Shown: positions 6,174-14,841 of the stretch, one piece after another
Position numbering within the stretch: position 1 is the first letter of the stretch
Layout: every line of letters starts with the position of its first letter
Source: Liquorilactobacillus mali
GTDB taxonomy: Bacteria > Bacillota > Bacilli > Lactobacillales > Lactobacillaceae
Direction: 5' to 3'
Assembly: GCF_001437155.1 (NCBI RefSeq)
Contig: NZ_JQAR01000021.1
Location: 1-40,875 of the forward strand
Length of the DNA stretch: 40,875 nucleotides
Made by a program: the position numbers and the translations under genes
Notes under the pieces: model-generated
Seen by the model: only the letters and a program-made list of their open reading frames with translations
Told to the model about the DNA's origin: nothing
Databases searched by the model: none

Positions 6174-8915
6174 TTATATTTTCGATTTACTTGCTTTTTT
6201 TGAGTATACTAATCTTACAACTTTTACTAATTCTGTGACTATCAGCACGATTAATCCTGTTATACTTGGAATTATCCAACCATAAACAAAATTAATCGAT
6301 CCAGTGTGGAATATATCCTGCATAAATGGCAAATAAATAATACCCACCTGAAATAACAACAATATACCTATAATGTAAAAAGAGATTTTATTCTGAAAAA
6401 AATATTTTGAAAAAACAAGATGATTGTTTCGCATATTGAACAAGTAGAATATCTTACCAAAGATAATAATATTCAAAGTCATGGTACTGCCCATTATATG
6501 TGACATTCCAAGAGCAGTCATACCATTATAAGCGATCATACCTAAACCTGCGATCAGGATTGATACATAGATTATTTCAACAATATCAAACTTCGTCAAA
6601 ATTCCACGACCGATATCCCTAGGTCCCCTAGCCATTATCCCATTTTCTGCTGGCTCGAAGATGAAGGCAAATTGAATTGTTAATGCTGAAACCATGTTGA
6701 TCCACAGTAACTGTGTAGGATATAGCGGCATAGTCTGGTTTAACAAGATACTGAAAACAACAATTAATCCTTCCGCAAAACTTGTTGGTAGTAAAAATCG
6801 GATCGTTTTACGAATATTATCAAAAACTAATCGTCCTTCTCTAACTGCAGAAAGAATAGTTATAAAGTTGTCATCTGCCAATATCATGTCAGCCGAACCT
6901 CTAGCCACATCGGTACCCTTAATCCCCATTGCAACACCTATATCAGCTTGTTTAAGTGCGGGTGCATCATTAACACCATCACCTGTCATTGATACAACGT
7001 GCTTTCTTTGCTGCTGTGCCTTCAATATCTTTAACTTATCACTTGGAGTGGTTCGTGCAAAAACCGTATACTTATCAATATTGTCAATCAAGTCCTGTTC
7101 AGACATCTTATCAAGTTCTGGACCCGTAACAGCCTTTAAATTTTCACCCATGTCAAGTTGATTTGCAATAGCTAAAGCTGTATTAGGGTCGTCACCAGTA
7201 ATCATCTTAACCTTAACCCCAGCATATCGAAGTTGCTTGATGGCATCTCTAGCTTCTTCTCTGGGAGGATCAATTATCCCGACTATCCCCACAAATTCAA
7301 ACTGCTTTCCTATTTTTGCCGTATCTACAAGTTTCTCAGCGTCATCGACCTTCTGTAATCCAAGTCCAACCACACGTTTTCCCTGTTTAGAAAGTTTCAC
7401 AACTTTATCTAACCATTTCTGTTCTTCTTCAAAATCAGGACTAAATTTCTTAATCTTACTTAGTAAAGTCTGTGGAGCTCCTTTAACCATTAAATAACGC
7501 TGATTTTCAACCTGAACAAGTCTTGCAGAATACCTAAATTCCGAATCAAAAGGAAGTGAATCAATCTCAGATACGTCTGGTTCTTCTCCTGTGACTTTAT
7601 GATAAAGTCCGGTCAAGGCTCCATCAGTTGGTTCACCAGTAAGTATCCAGGCTCCGCCTTCCAAATGGAATGATGCATCAGAAGTCTGTCCAGCAATCTT
7701 AATAAGCTTATTCAGCTTATCATCATTTTTCCAGGCAACAACTCTATTCTCAGTATCAAGAATTTGACCCGAAGCATCATAACCAACACCAGATACTGTG
7801 TACTCACCATTGAGAGTTATTATATCGGTGACCGTCATTTCATTTTTGGTAAGAGTTCCTGTCTTATCAGTATTAACAATATCAACAGCTCCTAAAGTCT
7901 CCACTGCAGGCAAGGTCTTAACAATCGCATTCTTCCCAGTCAATTTTCTCGTTCCCATTGCCAAGACAACCGAAACACTTGCAGGCATTCCTTCCGGCAT
8001 AGAACCAACAACTAGTGTAATAATCGCAACTGTTAGTGTTGGCAGACTATAGATTTTAAGATGCATACCTAAGAAGAATAGTATTGCCGCAATTGCCACA
8101 ATTGCCAATGATAATGTAATCCCCAATTTATCTAGGTTTTTCATCAGCGGCGTTGCCTTGTTTTTGACTTTAATTACATCGGATTGGATCTTACCAATTT
8201 GCGACTGCATTCCCGTTGCTACCACGACTCCCGTGCCAGAACCACTTATTACGGCTGTAGCAGCAAAAGCCATGTTTGCTCTCTCAGCTAACGGAACATT
8301 CTCCAATTCAATCGGCTCTTCAATCTTATCAACAGAATTCGTCTCACCAGTCAACGTCGACTCCTGTATCTTTAAATTATCGGCTGTCAGTAGACGGATA
8401 TCAGCTGGAACAGAATCTCCTGCTTCAAGACTAATAATGTCCCCAACAACAATTTCCTTTGCCTCCATCATTTTTCGTTGCCCATCACGAATAACAAAAC
8501 TCTCGGCTACCAATAATCCTTGAATTTTGTTCAGGGCAGTGTCGGCAGAAACCTCTTGAAAAAATCCTATGAGGGCATTTGCTACAATAACTGCGCCTAT
8601 AACAATCGAGTCTGGGTAGTGATGTAACAGGAAAGTAGCAATTGCAGTCACTGCCAAAATATAGACAATACTGTTATTGAATTGTTTGAAAAAAAGAACC
8701 CAATTAGACTTCTTCTTGACCTCTAGTTCATTTTTCCCAAATCGTTCTAATCTTCTTTTTGCTTCTTTAGCACTTAATCCAATAGTTGCATTTGTCTGGT
8801 ACCTATCCTCTAACTGTGCTGTACTTGCTTGCCAATCTTGCCTCTGACTGGGGGCACCGTCATCTCCGGAATCTTCACCTTGTTCAATTAAGTGTGCTTG
8901 CTGCTCATCTTGCAT
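6174..8915 (-). CDS. P2-type cation-transporting ATPase
   Basis: A 913-residue membrane pump that uses ATP to move cations. In order: cation ATPase N-terminal domain (about 35-105), M1-M2, actuator domain with LTGET (near 190), M3-M4 with GSMPEGMPAS, phosphorylation motif DKTGTLTK (about 350), nucleotide domain with KGAP, TGDDP and hinge TGDGVNDAPAL (about 640), and six further spans. Ion-site motifs differ from Ca2+ pumps such as SERCA: the M6 segment reads NMVSALTIQFAFIFEPAE instead of N-x-x-T-D. Similar M6 sequences occur in bacterial P2 ATPases of unproven specificity, so the ion (Ca2+, Na+, Mn2+ or other) is open. The start ATG 8915 has AGAGG 12 bases upstream; ATG 8927 abuts that site and is less likely. 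It is monocistronic. Confidence 0.9.
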   Translation of the reverse strand: MQDEQQAHLIEQGEDSGDDGAPSQRQDWQASTAQLEDRYQTNATIGLSAKEAKRRLERFGKNELEVKKKSNWVLFFKQFNNSIVYILAVTAIATFLLHHYPDSIVIGAVIVANALIGFFQEVSADTALNKIQGLLVAESFVIRDGQRKMMEAKEIVVGDIISLEAGDSVPADIRLLTADNLKIQESTLTGETNSVDKIEEPIELENVPLAERANMAFAATAVISGSGTGVVVATGMQSQIGKIQSDVIKVKNKATPLMKNLDKLGITLSLAIVAIAAILFFLGMHLKIYSLPTLTVAIITLVVGSMPEGMPASVSVVLAMGTRKLTGKNAIVKTLPAVETLGAVDIVNTDKTGTLTKNEMTVTDIITLNGEYTVSGVGYDASGQILDTENRVVAWKNDDKLNKLIKIAGQTSDASFHLEGGAWILTGEPTDGALTGLYHKVTGEEPDVSEIDSLPFDSEFRYSARLVQVENQRYLMVKGAPQTLLSKIKKFSPDFEEEQKWLDKVVKLSKQGKRVVGLGLQKVDDAEKLVDTAKIGKQFEFVGIVGIIDPPREEARDAIKQLRYAGVKVKMITGDDPNTALAIANQLDMGENLKAVTGPELDKMSEQDLIDNIDKYTVFARTTPSDKLKILKAQQQRKHVVSMTGDGVNDAPALKQADIGVAMGIKGTDVARGSADMILADDNFITILSAVREGRLVFDNIRKTIRFLLPTSFAEGLIVVFSILLNQTMPLYPTQLLWINMVSALTIQFAFIFEPAENGIMARGPRDIGRGILTKFDIVEIIYVSILIAGLGMIAYNGMTALGMSHIMGSTMTLNIIIFGKIFYLFNMRNNHLVFSKYFFQNKISFYIIGILLLFQVGIIYLPFMQDIFHTGSINFVYGWIIPSITGLIVLIVTELVKVVRLVYSKKASKSKI

Positions 8916-9122
8916 TAATAAAATCATCCTCTTCTATTTATATTTTTTATCGATCTGGTATACGAAGTTCTAATAATACCCTTCTGATAGTCCTCACCTC
9001 CGATTAATTACTACCAATTATAAAGGATAGTCCTCTGAAAATAAAATTCTAGAGTTTAAGATTGCAAAAAAGGTTGTTATATTCAATAATTAACTGATGC
9101 TAACAAAAAGGACGTTTGAATA

Positions 9123-10562
9123 TTGAAAAAAAATAACCGTATTTTAATTTTATGTGCCATTTTCGTAGCAACTTTTATGACTTCAGTAGAAGTTACAATT
9201 GTTACTACTGCTCTCCCATCCATAATCAGTCAATTGCATGGTTTATCATTTCAGAGCTGGATAATGAGTTCTTATCTCCTAATGACTGCAATTGCTACTC
9301 CTATTTACGGGAAATTAGCAGATGTTTGGGGAAGAAAATCATTATTTCAATTAGGTCTCGTATTATTTACTATTGGTTCTCTACTAAGTGGATTAGCACC
9401 AAATATCTTCTTTCTAATAATTGCCCGCTGTATCCAAGGAATTGGCGCGGGCTCTGTAATCCCCCTCACATTCACCATTATCGCTGATCTTTATTCATTC
9501 AAGGAACGTGCAAAAATCATGGCATTCACCAACACTGCATGGGGGTTATCTGCACTTATCGGCCCACTCCTAGGTGGATTCCTTGTAGACCAATTAAGCT
9601 GGCATTGGGTCTTTTTTGTCAATGTTCCTTTGGGGATACTAGTATTTGTCATAATTGCAGCCGGTTATCATGAAACTTATACTAAGCAGCAACTTACTAA
9701 CATCGATAAAGCTGGAATCACCTTCCTGTCGCTTACCCTATTGCTGTTGCTGATAGGTATCCAGTTATTAAACACTCATGTTATTTTGGGAATTCTGATT
9801 CTTGTCATCTCGGGTATTTGTTTACTTCTTTTTTCTTCAGCAGAAATAAAAGCGAAAGACCCAATAATTCCAATCTCAATGTTTGTTAATCGAACATTCT
9901 CAAATCAAGTTATTACAGCAACGTTGCTGAGTGGGATTTTGATTTGTTATGAAATATACTTTCCTATCTGGCTACAGTCGCTCTACCATGTGCCCGCAAC
10001 AATTTCTGGACTTGTTGTAACTTCGAGTTCTGTTATGTGGCTGCTTTCATCCTTTTTTGTTGGCCCATTACTGCAGAGATTCTCACCTAAAAAAATTATA
10101 TTAGTTGTTGTTATCATCCAATGCATAAGTTATCTACCATTGATTGGAGCGGGTAGAAACTTTCCTGACTGGTCATTCTATATAATTGCAGCAATTAGCG
10201 GTGCTGGAATGGGAGTCGTTATCAGTATGAATATCATGTTGTGTCAACACTTAGTTGGACCAGAACAGGTTGGATCTGCAACCGCCATAATCACTTTAGG
10301 CAGATCGCTTGGACCGACAGTAATGGCCGGTGTATATGGCGCGACCCTAAATATTATTATTAAAAACAATCTTAATGGCGTTTCACTTGCTCAAGTTAAC
10401 GATACTATCAGTTCTGCAAGTAAAACGGTGATTGCGCATCAACTCAATATTGAAAATATTATTTTGCAAGCTCTACACGGTGTCTTTGGAATCACCATTC
10501 TTCTTTTTCTTGTCATTCTCATTACAAATTTACTTGATCCAAATAAAAAGATTATTGACTGA
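9123..10562 (+). CDS. MFS drug efflux transporter, DHA2 family (14 TMS)
   Basis: A 479-residue proton-driven exporter. It has fourteen predicted spans, motif A GKLADVWGRK after TM2, the motif C-like GPLLGGFLVD in TM5, and an opening DxT-like VEVTIVTTALPSI in TM1 typical of 14-span drug:H+ antiporters. The start is TTG 9123 with AAAAAGGA about 10 bases upstream; no in-frame ATG lies upstream. The 5' gap to the divergent ATPase gene is about 200 bases. No regulator of the TetR or MarR type is adjacent. Substrate is unknown. It is a distant paralog of the second DHA2 pump at 11480-12907. Confidence 0.88.
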   Translation: MKKNNRILILCAIFVATFMTSVEVTIVTTALPSIISQLHGLSFQSWIMSSYLLMTAIATPIYGKLADVWGRKSLFQLGLVLFTIGSLLSGLAPNIFFLIIARCIQGIGAGSVIPLTFTIIADLYSFKERAKIMAFTNTAWGLSALIGPLLGGFLVDQLSWHWVFFVNVPLGILVFVIIAAGYHETYTKQQLTNIDKAGITFLSLTLLLLLIGIQLLNTHVILGILILVISGICLLLFSSAEIKAKDPIIPISMFVNRTFSNQVITATLLSGILICYEIYFPIWLQSLYHVPATISGLVVTSSSVMWLLSSFFVGPLLQRFSPKKIILVVVIIQCISYLPLIGAGRNFPDWSFYIIAAISGAGMGVVISMNIMLCQHLVGPEQVGSATAIITLGRSLGPTVMAGVYGATLNIIIKNNLNGVSLAQVNDTISSASKTVIAHQLNIENIILQALHGVFGITILLFLVILITNLLDPNKKIID

Positions 10563-10673
10563 TTATTCTTTACACATTAATTACAATATTTATAACAGTT
10601 GGTTACTCCAACGACTTATAATAGAAAATGGATAATGATTTTTTCTAATTGAATTTTAAAAGGATGGTATAGA

Positions 10674-11360
10674 ATGACAGAACAAACATTGATTTTTGGT
10701 CATCGTGGTTTTCCTGCAAAATATGCTGAAAATTCACTCGAAGGTTTTCACTATGCAATTGAGCATCACATAGATGGATTGGAATTTGACGTTCATTTGA
10801 CCAAAGATAACATACCTGTCGTACTTCATGATGAAACTGTTGATAGAACTACTAATGAAAAAGGAGAAATTCGTTCTTTTTCGCTCTCGGAATTGCGAGA
10901 ACTCAAATTGGAGAATGGTGAATCAATCCCGACTCTAAAAGAAGTACTGGAACTAGTTGGCACTTCACCTGTCCAATTAAATATCGAATTAAAAACTGAC
11001 AAAATGAACTATCCCGGAATTGAAAAGATTGTTCTTGATATGGTTAAGAGTTATGACCTTGACAAGCCTGTTGTCTACTCATCTTTTAACTTGGATACTT
11101 TGAAAAGATGTAAAAAAATTGACGATTCGCAATTATATTGTTGGTTGACCATGCATAAGGTACCTGAAGCAGCGTTGTTTGTTAAAAAATTGGGCTTGTC
11201 GGGATTGCATCTTCATCACTACCAAAAAGATGATATTCTCCAAAGGATTTGGACAGTTAATGATTCATTTAAAATAAAAAAACTATTTAGTCAGCAAGTT
11301 GCTGGAATTATTACCGACAATTTTGAAAAAGCTTTTAAAATAAGAGAAAAGATGTTGTAA
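10674..11360 (+). CDS. Glycerophosphodiester phosphodiesterase
   Basis: Hydrolyses glycerophosphodiesters such as those from phospholipid or teichoic acid turnover to sn-glycerol 3-phosphate and an alcohol. The GDPD motifs are clear: GHRGFPAKYAENSLEGF (catalytic His plus Glu), LEFDVHLTKDNIPVVLHDETVDRTT (metal ligands and second catalytic His), LNIELKT and a late RIWTVND. At 228 residues it is about 15 residues shorter than usual; the segment between GLHLHHYQ and RIWTVND looks abridged. There is no signal peptide, so it should act in the cytoplasm. AAAAGGATGG precedes ATG 10674. It lies 111 bases after the MFS gene and ends in a terminator-like hairpin. Confidence 0.93.
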   Translation: MTEQTLIFGHRGFPAKYAENSLEGFHYAIEHHIDGLEFDVHLTKDNIPVVLHDETVDRTTNEKGEIRSFSLSELRELKLENGESIPTLKEVLELVGTSPVQLNIELKTDKMNYPGIEKIVLDMVKSYDLDKPVVYSSFNLDTLKRCKKIDDSQLYCWLTMHKVPEAALFVKKLGLSGLHLHHYQKDDILQRIWTVNDSFKIKKLFSQQVAGIITDNFEKAFKIREKML

Positions 11361-11370
11361 AACCTACACA

Positions 11371-11415
11371 AAGAGGAGCTGGGTCAAAAGTTAAAGCTTG
11401 ACCTAGCTCCTCTAT
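11371..11415 (+). terminator. Terminator-like hairpin after the phosphodiesterase gene
   Basis: AGAGGAGCT, one mismatch, then GGTCAA (11372-11387) pairs with TTGACC and AGCTCCTCT (11398-11413). The T-run is weak (ATTTACTT). The GGTCAA core recurs in other terminators of the window (21712, 24543). Confidence 0.65.
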
Positions 11416-11479
11416 TTACTTGGACAAATGTGTTCCATAAGTTAACATTGTCTGTCTAACCGCTAATTTTGCGACTTAT

Positions 11480-12907
11480 CTAATGTTTCTTAGCTCTCAT
11501 CCAGACACGATATAACGTCAATAACCACGTAAACGAAATAATATACGTTGCGCTTGTGAAGGCAATGTGCATGCCATACACAAAAATACTGCTGTCATGA
11601 GCCGGATAACTTGTAATGGTGTACCCTATCTTTTGACTCATAGCAAAATACAAAATTGTGGTCACAAGGCTCGTTCCGGAAATCATCCCCAAATTTCTAG
11701 CCAATGCATTCAATGCTCCAGCTACACCAAGTTTGGCTTTGGGTGCATTAGTCATAATCAAAGCATTGTTAGGAGTTTGGAAAAAGGACATTCCTACTCC
11801 ACCAAGTACCAAGAGACATCCTACAAACAATAAAGAAGACTCGCCATTAACGACCCGCCAGCCGAAAAAGGAGAGTACTAAGACTGTTAATCCGAATAAC
11901 GTAACATATTCCTGATCAAATTTGTCTGCAATATAACCCGAAATTGGTGTTCCAATTAACATCGTCACCGGCCAGATCATCATATAGATTCCCGCCGTTC
12001 CCGAAGAAATGCCTCTTAGATTTTCAAAATAGAATGGTAATAATACATTAATAAAAAAGTTGCTTGTAAATATCAGAAAAGCGGCAACCAGACTAATCGT
12101 AAAGAGCGACGATTTGAAAATTGTTAAGTCTAGCAAGGGGTTCTCCGTATGAAGTTCGTGGATAATGAAAAAGATTAATAATATTATCGAAACAACAAAC
12201 GAACTCAATGGAATAATTTCTACAAATCCTTGCTCTTGTCCAATATTTACACCTAAAAAGAAAATGCTAATTGTCAAAAATAAACTGATGATTCCTAAAT
12301 AATCAAAAGTCACTTTTGTAGTAGACCTTACTTCCTGTGGTAATACTTTCATTCCAATAATAATCGCTACGATACCAATAGGCACATTTACCCAAAAAAT
12401 ATACGGCCATTTAAAATGTTCCAGTATTAATCCACCAAGTCCTGGTCCAGTAATTGTTCCCAATGACACAAACATTGCATTTAAAGCCATTGCTCGCGCA
12501 CGCATCTTCATAGGAGCAGCACTCGTGATAATTCCAAAGCTATTACTCATCGTCATTGCGGCTCCCAGTGCTTGAACGACCCTTGCAAAAAGAAGAAACC
12601 ATAAGCCTAAATTGATTCCAGCAAGTAATGACCCAATTGTAAAGACATAGGTCCCTATCTTAAAAACTTTAATTTTTCCTATTTGATCACCAAGGCCACC
12701 AAAAAAGGTTAATATTCCTGAAATAAATATTAAATAAATTGCAACTGTCCAAGTTGCCTTATTCATTGGAATTGCCAGATCTTTAGAAATTACAGGCAGT
12801 GCGATGTTAATAATCGATGAATCTAAAGTTGACATAAAAGTAAATATTCCAACTGCGGCAATTATTAGCCAAATATTTTTTTGTGCCCTACTACCCTCAT
12901 TTCTCAT
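11480..12907 (-). CDS. MFS transporter, DHA2 family (14 TMS)
   Basis: A 475-residue exporter of the EmrB/QacA type. TM1 carries the family D-x-S-I-I-N-I-A-L-P signature (TLDSSIINIALPVI), TM2-3 the motif A-like GGLGDQIGKIKVF, and TM5 the antiporter motif TITGPGLGGLILEHF. The end of the protein is basic (YRVWMRAKKH). The start is ATG 12907: GGAGG lies 7 bases upstream; the longer frame to 12979 contains no better ribosome site. It is transcribed in the same direction as the upstream phosphatase gene, but a hairpin with T-run lies between them, so it may be separately controlled or attenuated. Substrate is unknown. Confidence 0.88.
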   Translation of the reverse strand: MRNEGSRAQKNIWLIIAAVGIFTFMSTLDSSIINIALPVISKDLAIPMNKATWTVAIYLIFISGILTFFGGLGDQIGKIKVFKIGTYVFTIGSLLAGINLGLWFLLFARVVQALGAAMTMSNSFGIITSAAPMKMRARAMALNAMFVSLGTITGPGLGGLILEHFKWPYIFWVNVPIGIVAIIIGMKVLPQEVRSTTKVTFDYLGIISLFLTISIFFLGVNIGQEQGFVEIIPLSSFVVSIILLIFFIIHELHTENPLLDLTIFKSSLFTISLVAAFLIFTSNFFINVLLPFYFENLRGISSGTAGIYMMIWPVTMLIGTPISGYIADKFDQEYVTLFGLTVLVLSFFGWRVVNGESSLLFVGCLLVLGGVGMSFFQTPNNALIMTNAPKAKLGVAGALNALARNLGMISGTSLVTTILYFAMSQKIGYTITSYPAHDSSIFVYGMHIAFTSATYIISFTWLLTLYRVWMRAKKH

Positions 12908-12983
12908 TTTTTGTCCTCCATCTTTCATTTTCCCAATCATTTGAAACCTCATTTTGAAAATGAGTCCCTTTAATGCCAAACAA

Positions 12984-13017
12984 ATAAAAAGAGTTGCTTT
13001 GGAATTTCCACAACTCT
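12984..13017 (-). terminator. Terminator or attenuator between the phosphatase and MFS genes
   Basis: On the minus strand AGAGTTG (complement of 13011-13017) pairs with CAACTCT (complement of 12990-12996) and a run of five T follows. Its loop contains GGAAATTCC, which could instead pair with the arm of the hairpin just upstream (13031-13057). Confidence 0.7.
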
Positions 13018-13030
13018 AATACTAACTAAA

Positions 13031-13057
13031 TTAATTTCCCACAGAAAAGGAAATTAA
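13031..13057 (-). repeat. Inverted repeat upstream of the terminator
   Basis: TTAATTTCC (13031-13039) and GGAAATTAA (13049-13057) form a perfect 9-bp inverted repeat with a 9-base loop. It lies between the Cof-type phosphatase stop and the terminator at 12984-13017, and its arms are partly complementary to that terminator's loop. Confidence 0.5.
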
Positions 13058-13083
13058 CATTTATCAAAATACTACCAGCATAA

Positions 13084-13896
13084 CTATAAAACGTATTTTT
13101 GAATAGCTTTTGCTACCCCATCGTGATCATTATCATCAGTAGTTACACTTGCGGCCTCTTTAACCTGTGGAATAGCATTTTTCATTGCTACACCTAGCCC
13201 CGCAAACTTAATCATGCTCAAATCATTTTGTTCGTCGCCAATAGCCATGATTTCATCTGGAGTTATGCCTAAAACTGCCCCTAGCTTAGACAAAGCATTT
13301 CCCTTGTTAACTCCCTTTGCATTGGCCTCTAAGTAGAAAGGAGCACTTTTGGTAAAAACAAGCTCGTTTTCCATTTTTGAAAATGGTTCCCAATTGCTTA
13401 TTGCTTTATCTAAAATGGCCTGTTCGTCAATAAACATTGCCTTGATTAAGTTAATATTACTCATTTCGTCCGGTGTACGATAGGATATTCCCAGTGAAAC
13501 CAGATTGCTCTCATAAACTGTATAATATCCGATATCCTTATTTGCCGTGTAGATTCTGTCTTCACTGATTGCGTGAAAGTGCAGATTTAACTTTCGTGCC
13601 AATTTTTCAAGATCAAGATAATTCTGATAAGTGATTGGCTGCGAGCTGATAATCTTTCCCGCAGTTGTCTGAACCACTGCACCGCCAAAACAGACTACAT
13701 ACTGTTCATCTTGATTATCAAGTTCCAATTCTTTCAACAGTTTTCTAACACCTGAGATAGGTCTGCCCGTACATATTACGACCTTTATATTTCTTTCTTT
13801 TGCTTGAGTTATTGTTTCTTTAACTTTCTTAGTTAATTCCTTCTGCGAATTTACTAGCGTACCATCAATGTCAATTGCCACTAATTTAATTGAAAT
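13084..13896 (-). CDS. Cof-type HAD phosphatase
   Basis: Cytoplasmic HAD-superfamily phosphatase (IIB, Cof type) acting on sugar phosphates or similar metabolites. Motif I is VAIDIDGTLVNS with the nucleophile and acid/base Asp pair, motif II CTGR, motif III lysine in NKGNALSKL, motif IV GDEQNDLSMI. The cap domain lies between about residues 85 and 195. Start: no in-frame ATG, GTG or TTG is near the ribosome site GAGGAG (13903-13908). GTG 13881 is 21 bases away and would remove part of the first beta strand. ATT 13896 is 6 bases from the site and yields SIKLVAIDIDGTLV, the normal family N-terminus, giving 270 residues. ATT is therefore the likely start. The conservative alternative is 13881 (265 residues). 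Confidence 0.9.
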   Translation of the reverse strand: MSIKLVAIDIDGTLVNSQKELTKKVKETITQAKERNIKVVICTGRPISGVRKLLKELELDNQDEQYVVCFGGAVVQTTAGKIISSQPITYQNYLDLEKLARKLNLHFHAISEDRIYTANKDIGYYTVYESNLVSLGISYRTPDEMSNINLIKAMFIDEQAILDKAISNWEPFSKMENELVFTKSAPFYLEANAKGVNKGNALSKLGAVLGITPDEIMAIGDEQNDLSMIKFAGLGVAMKNAIPQVKEAASVTTDDNDHDGVAKAIQKYVL

Positions 13897-14097
13897 TATA
13901 ATCTCCTCATTTCTTGACAGCTATGATTATGTTTTCAGAATAGCCTTAAATTAATTTACTGTAAAGCGTTTTCTACCTCAATAAACTTTCTAAACCTAAT
14001 AACTTAATTCATGTTACTTTTTATATTCTATGTAATTTTAACACAAATCAATCATAGTGTAGTAAACTTGTTTATTTTTTTTTTTTAAGTTTTGTGT

Positions 14098-14116
14098 TAT
14101 ATTACTTTTAAAGTAA
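14098..14116 (+). promoter_or_regulatory. Promoter -10 and palindromic operator of the Rrf2 gene
   Basis: TATATT (14098-14103) is followed directly by the palindrome TTACTTT-T-AAAGTAA (14102-14116), about 27 bases before the gene start. A palindrome overlapping the -10 of a regulator gene suggests autorepression. No good -35 is seen; the upstream is a T-tract (14071-14086). Confidence 0.5.
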
Positions 14117-14142
14117 CAACAGATGAAAGGAGATGCACTCTA

Positions 14143-14598
14143 ATGGCTAATAATCGTTTGAGCGACCTAATTCACATTCTAGTATATATCGAGTTGCATG
14201 ATAATCAAAAACTAACAAGCGAATTGATTGCAAGTAGTCTTAATACTAATCCTAGTCTGACACGCAGAATGATGGGACAACTGAGAAAAGCAAACTTACT
14301 TGAAACGACTCAAGGAGCGGCTTGTCCTAAGTTGGCAAAAAATCCAAATAAAATCACTATTTTCGACGTATACATGGCAACTTGTCCTGATTCTCCACTT
14401 TTAAAAGTCGATCAAAATACCTCGAAAGAGTGTCAAGTCGGTCACATTATTCCGACTATTTTAAACAAATACTATCTGGAAATTCAAAGTACCGCTGAGG
14501 CAAAAATGCGTAGAATAACCATTGCAGATATTGCTGATGATGTTAGGATGGATATTGCACATCATCAAAAAAATAGCGATACTTTTGCAAAAATTTAA
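14143..14598 (+). CDS. Rrf2-family transcriptional regulator
   Basis: A 151-residue winged-helix regulator. The N-terminal RLSDLIHILVYIELHD and the helix-turn-helix TSELIASSLNTNPSLTRRMM match Rrf2 proteins (N-x-x-x-V/L-R-R/K in the recognition helix), followed by wing GLLETTQGA-like text (here NLLETTQGAAC). Three cysteines occur (GAACPKL, ATCPDS, KECQVG), but they do not form the C-x5-C-x7-C of Fe-S-binding IscR or NsrR; it is closer to the YwnA/Cys-poor branch, whose ligands are mostly unknown. The start ATG 14143 follows AAAGGAG (14126-14132). It precedes the ABC transporter leader by only 10 bases and could regulate it or only itself. Confidence 0.85.
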   Translation: MANNRLSDLIHILVYIELHDNQKLTSELIASSLNTNPSLTRRMMGQLRKANLLETTQGAACPKLAKNPNKITIFDVYMATCPDSPLLKVDQNTSKECQVGHIIPTILNKYYLEIQSTAEAKMRRITIADIADDVRMDIAHHQKNSDTFAKI

Positions 14599-14607
14599 CA
14601 GTTATTC

Positions 14608-14636
14608 TTGACACTGAGGATAATTAACAATATACT
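14608..14636 (+). promoter_or_regulatory. Promoter of the ABC transporter operon
   Basis: TTGACA (14608-14613), 17-base spacer, TATACT (14631-14636): a near-consensus housekeeping promoter. Transcription should begin near 14643, some 275 bases before the first structural gene, leaving a long leader. Confidence 0.8.
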
Positions 14637-14670
14637 AACATCAATAATTATCGAAAGGACGAGTTTGATT

Positions 14671-14733
14671 ATGAGAAAGTCTAGTCTATTCACAGCGAAT
14701 ATTTCATGGCAAAGCCGGCATAGCGGATTGTAA
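14671..14733 (+). CDS. Possible 20-aa leader peptide with one Trp codon
   Basis: ATG 14671 is preceded by GAAAGGACGAG, an acceptable ribosome site, and the frame runs 20 codons to TAA 14731-14733. The peptide MRKSSLFTANISWQSRHSGL contains a single Trp at codon 13 (14707-14709). The frame overlaps the 5' strand of P1 and the P3 hairpin of the structured leader. If translated, it could serve as a sensor peptide for tryptophan; classical attenuators have several regulatory codons, although TnaC works with one Trp. It may equally be a chance frame in a riboswitch. Confidence 0.35.
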   Translation: MRKSSLFTANISWQSRHSGL

Positions 14734-14841
14734 TTCGTAATTACACGGATACAATCTGGCAAACAGTTTGTATCTGTGCCGACTAACTTTCTTGTATTCT
14801 AAAAGAAGTCTGCATGGGTCTACGCGGCAGGCTTTGGTTCG

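Noticed and set aside
13955-13980. Possible cre site upstream of the Cof-type phosphatase
   Set aside because: TGTAAAGCGTTTTCTA carries one extra base and fits the cre consensus only with a gap.
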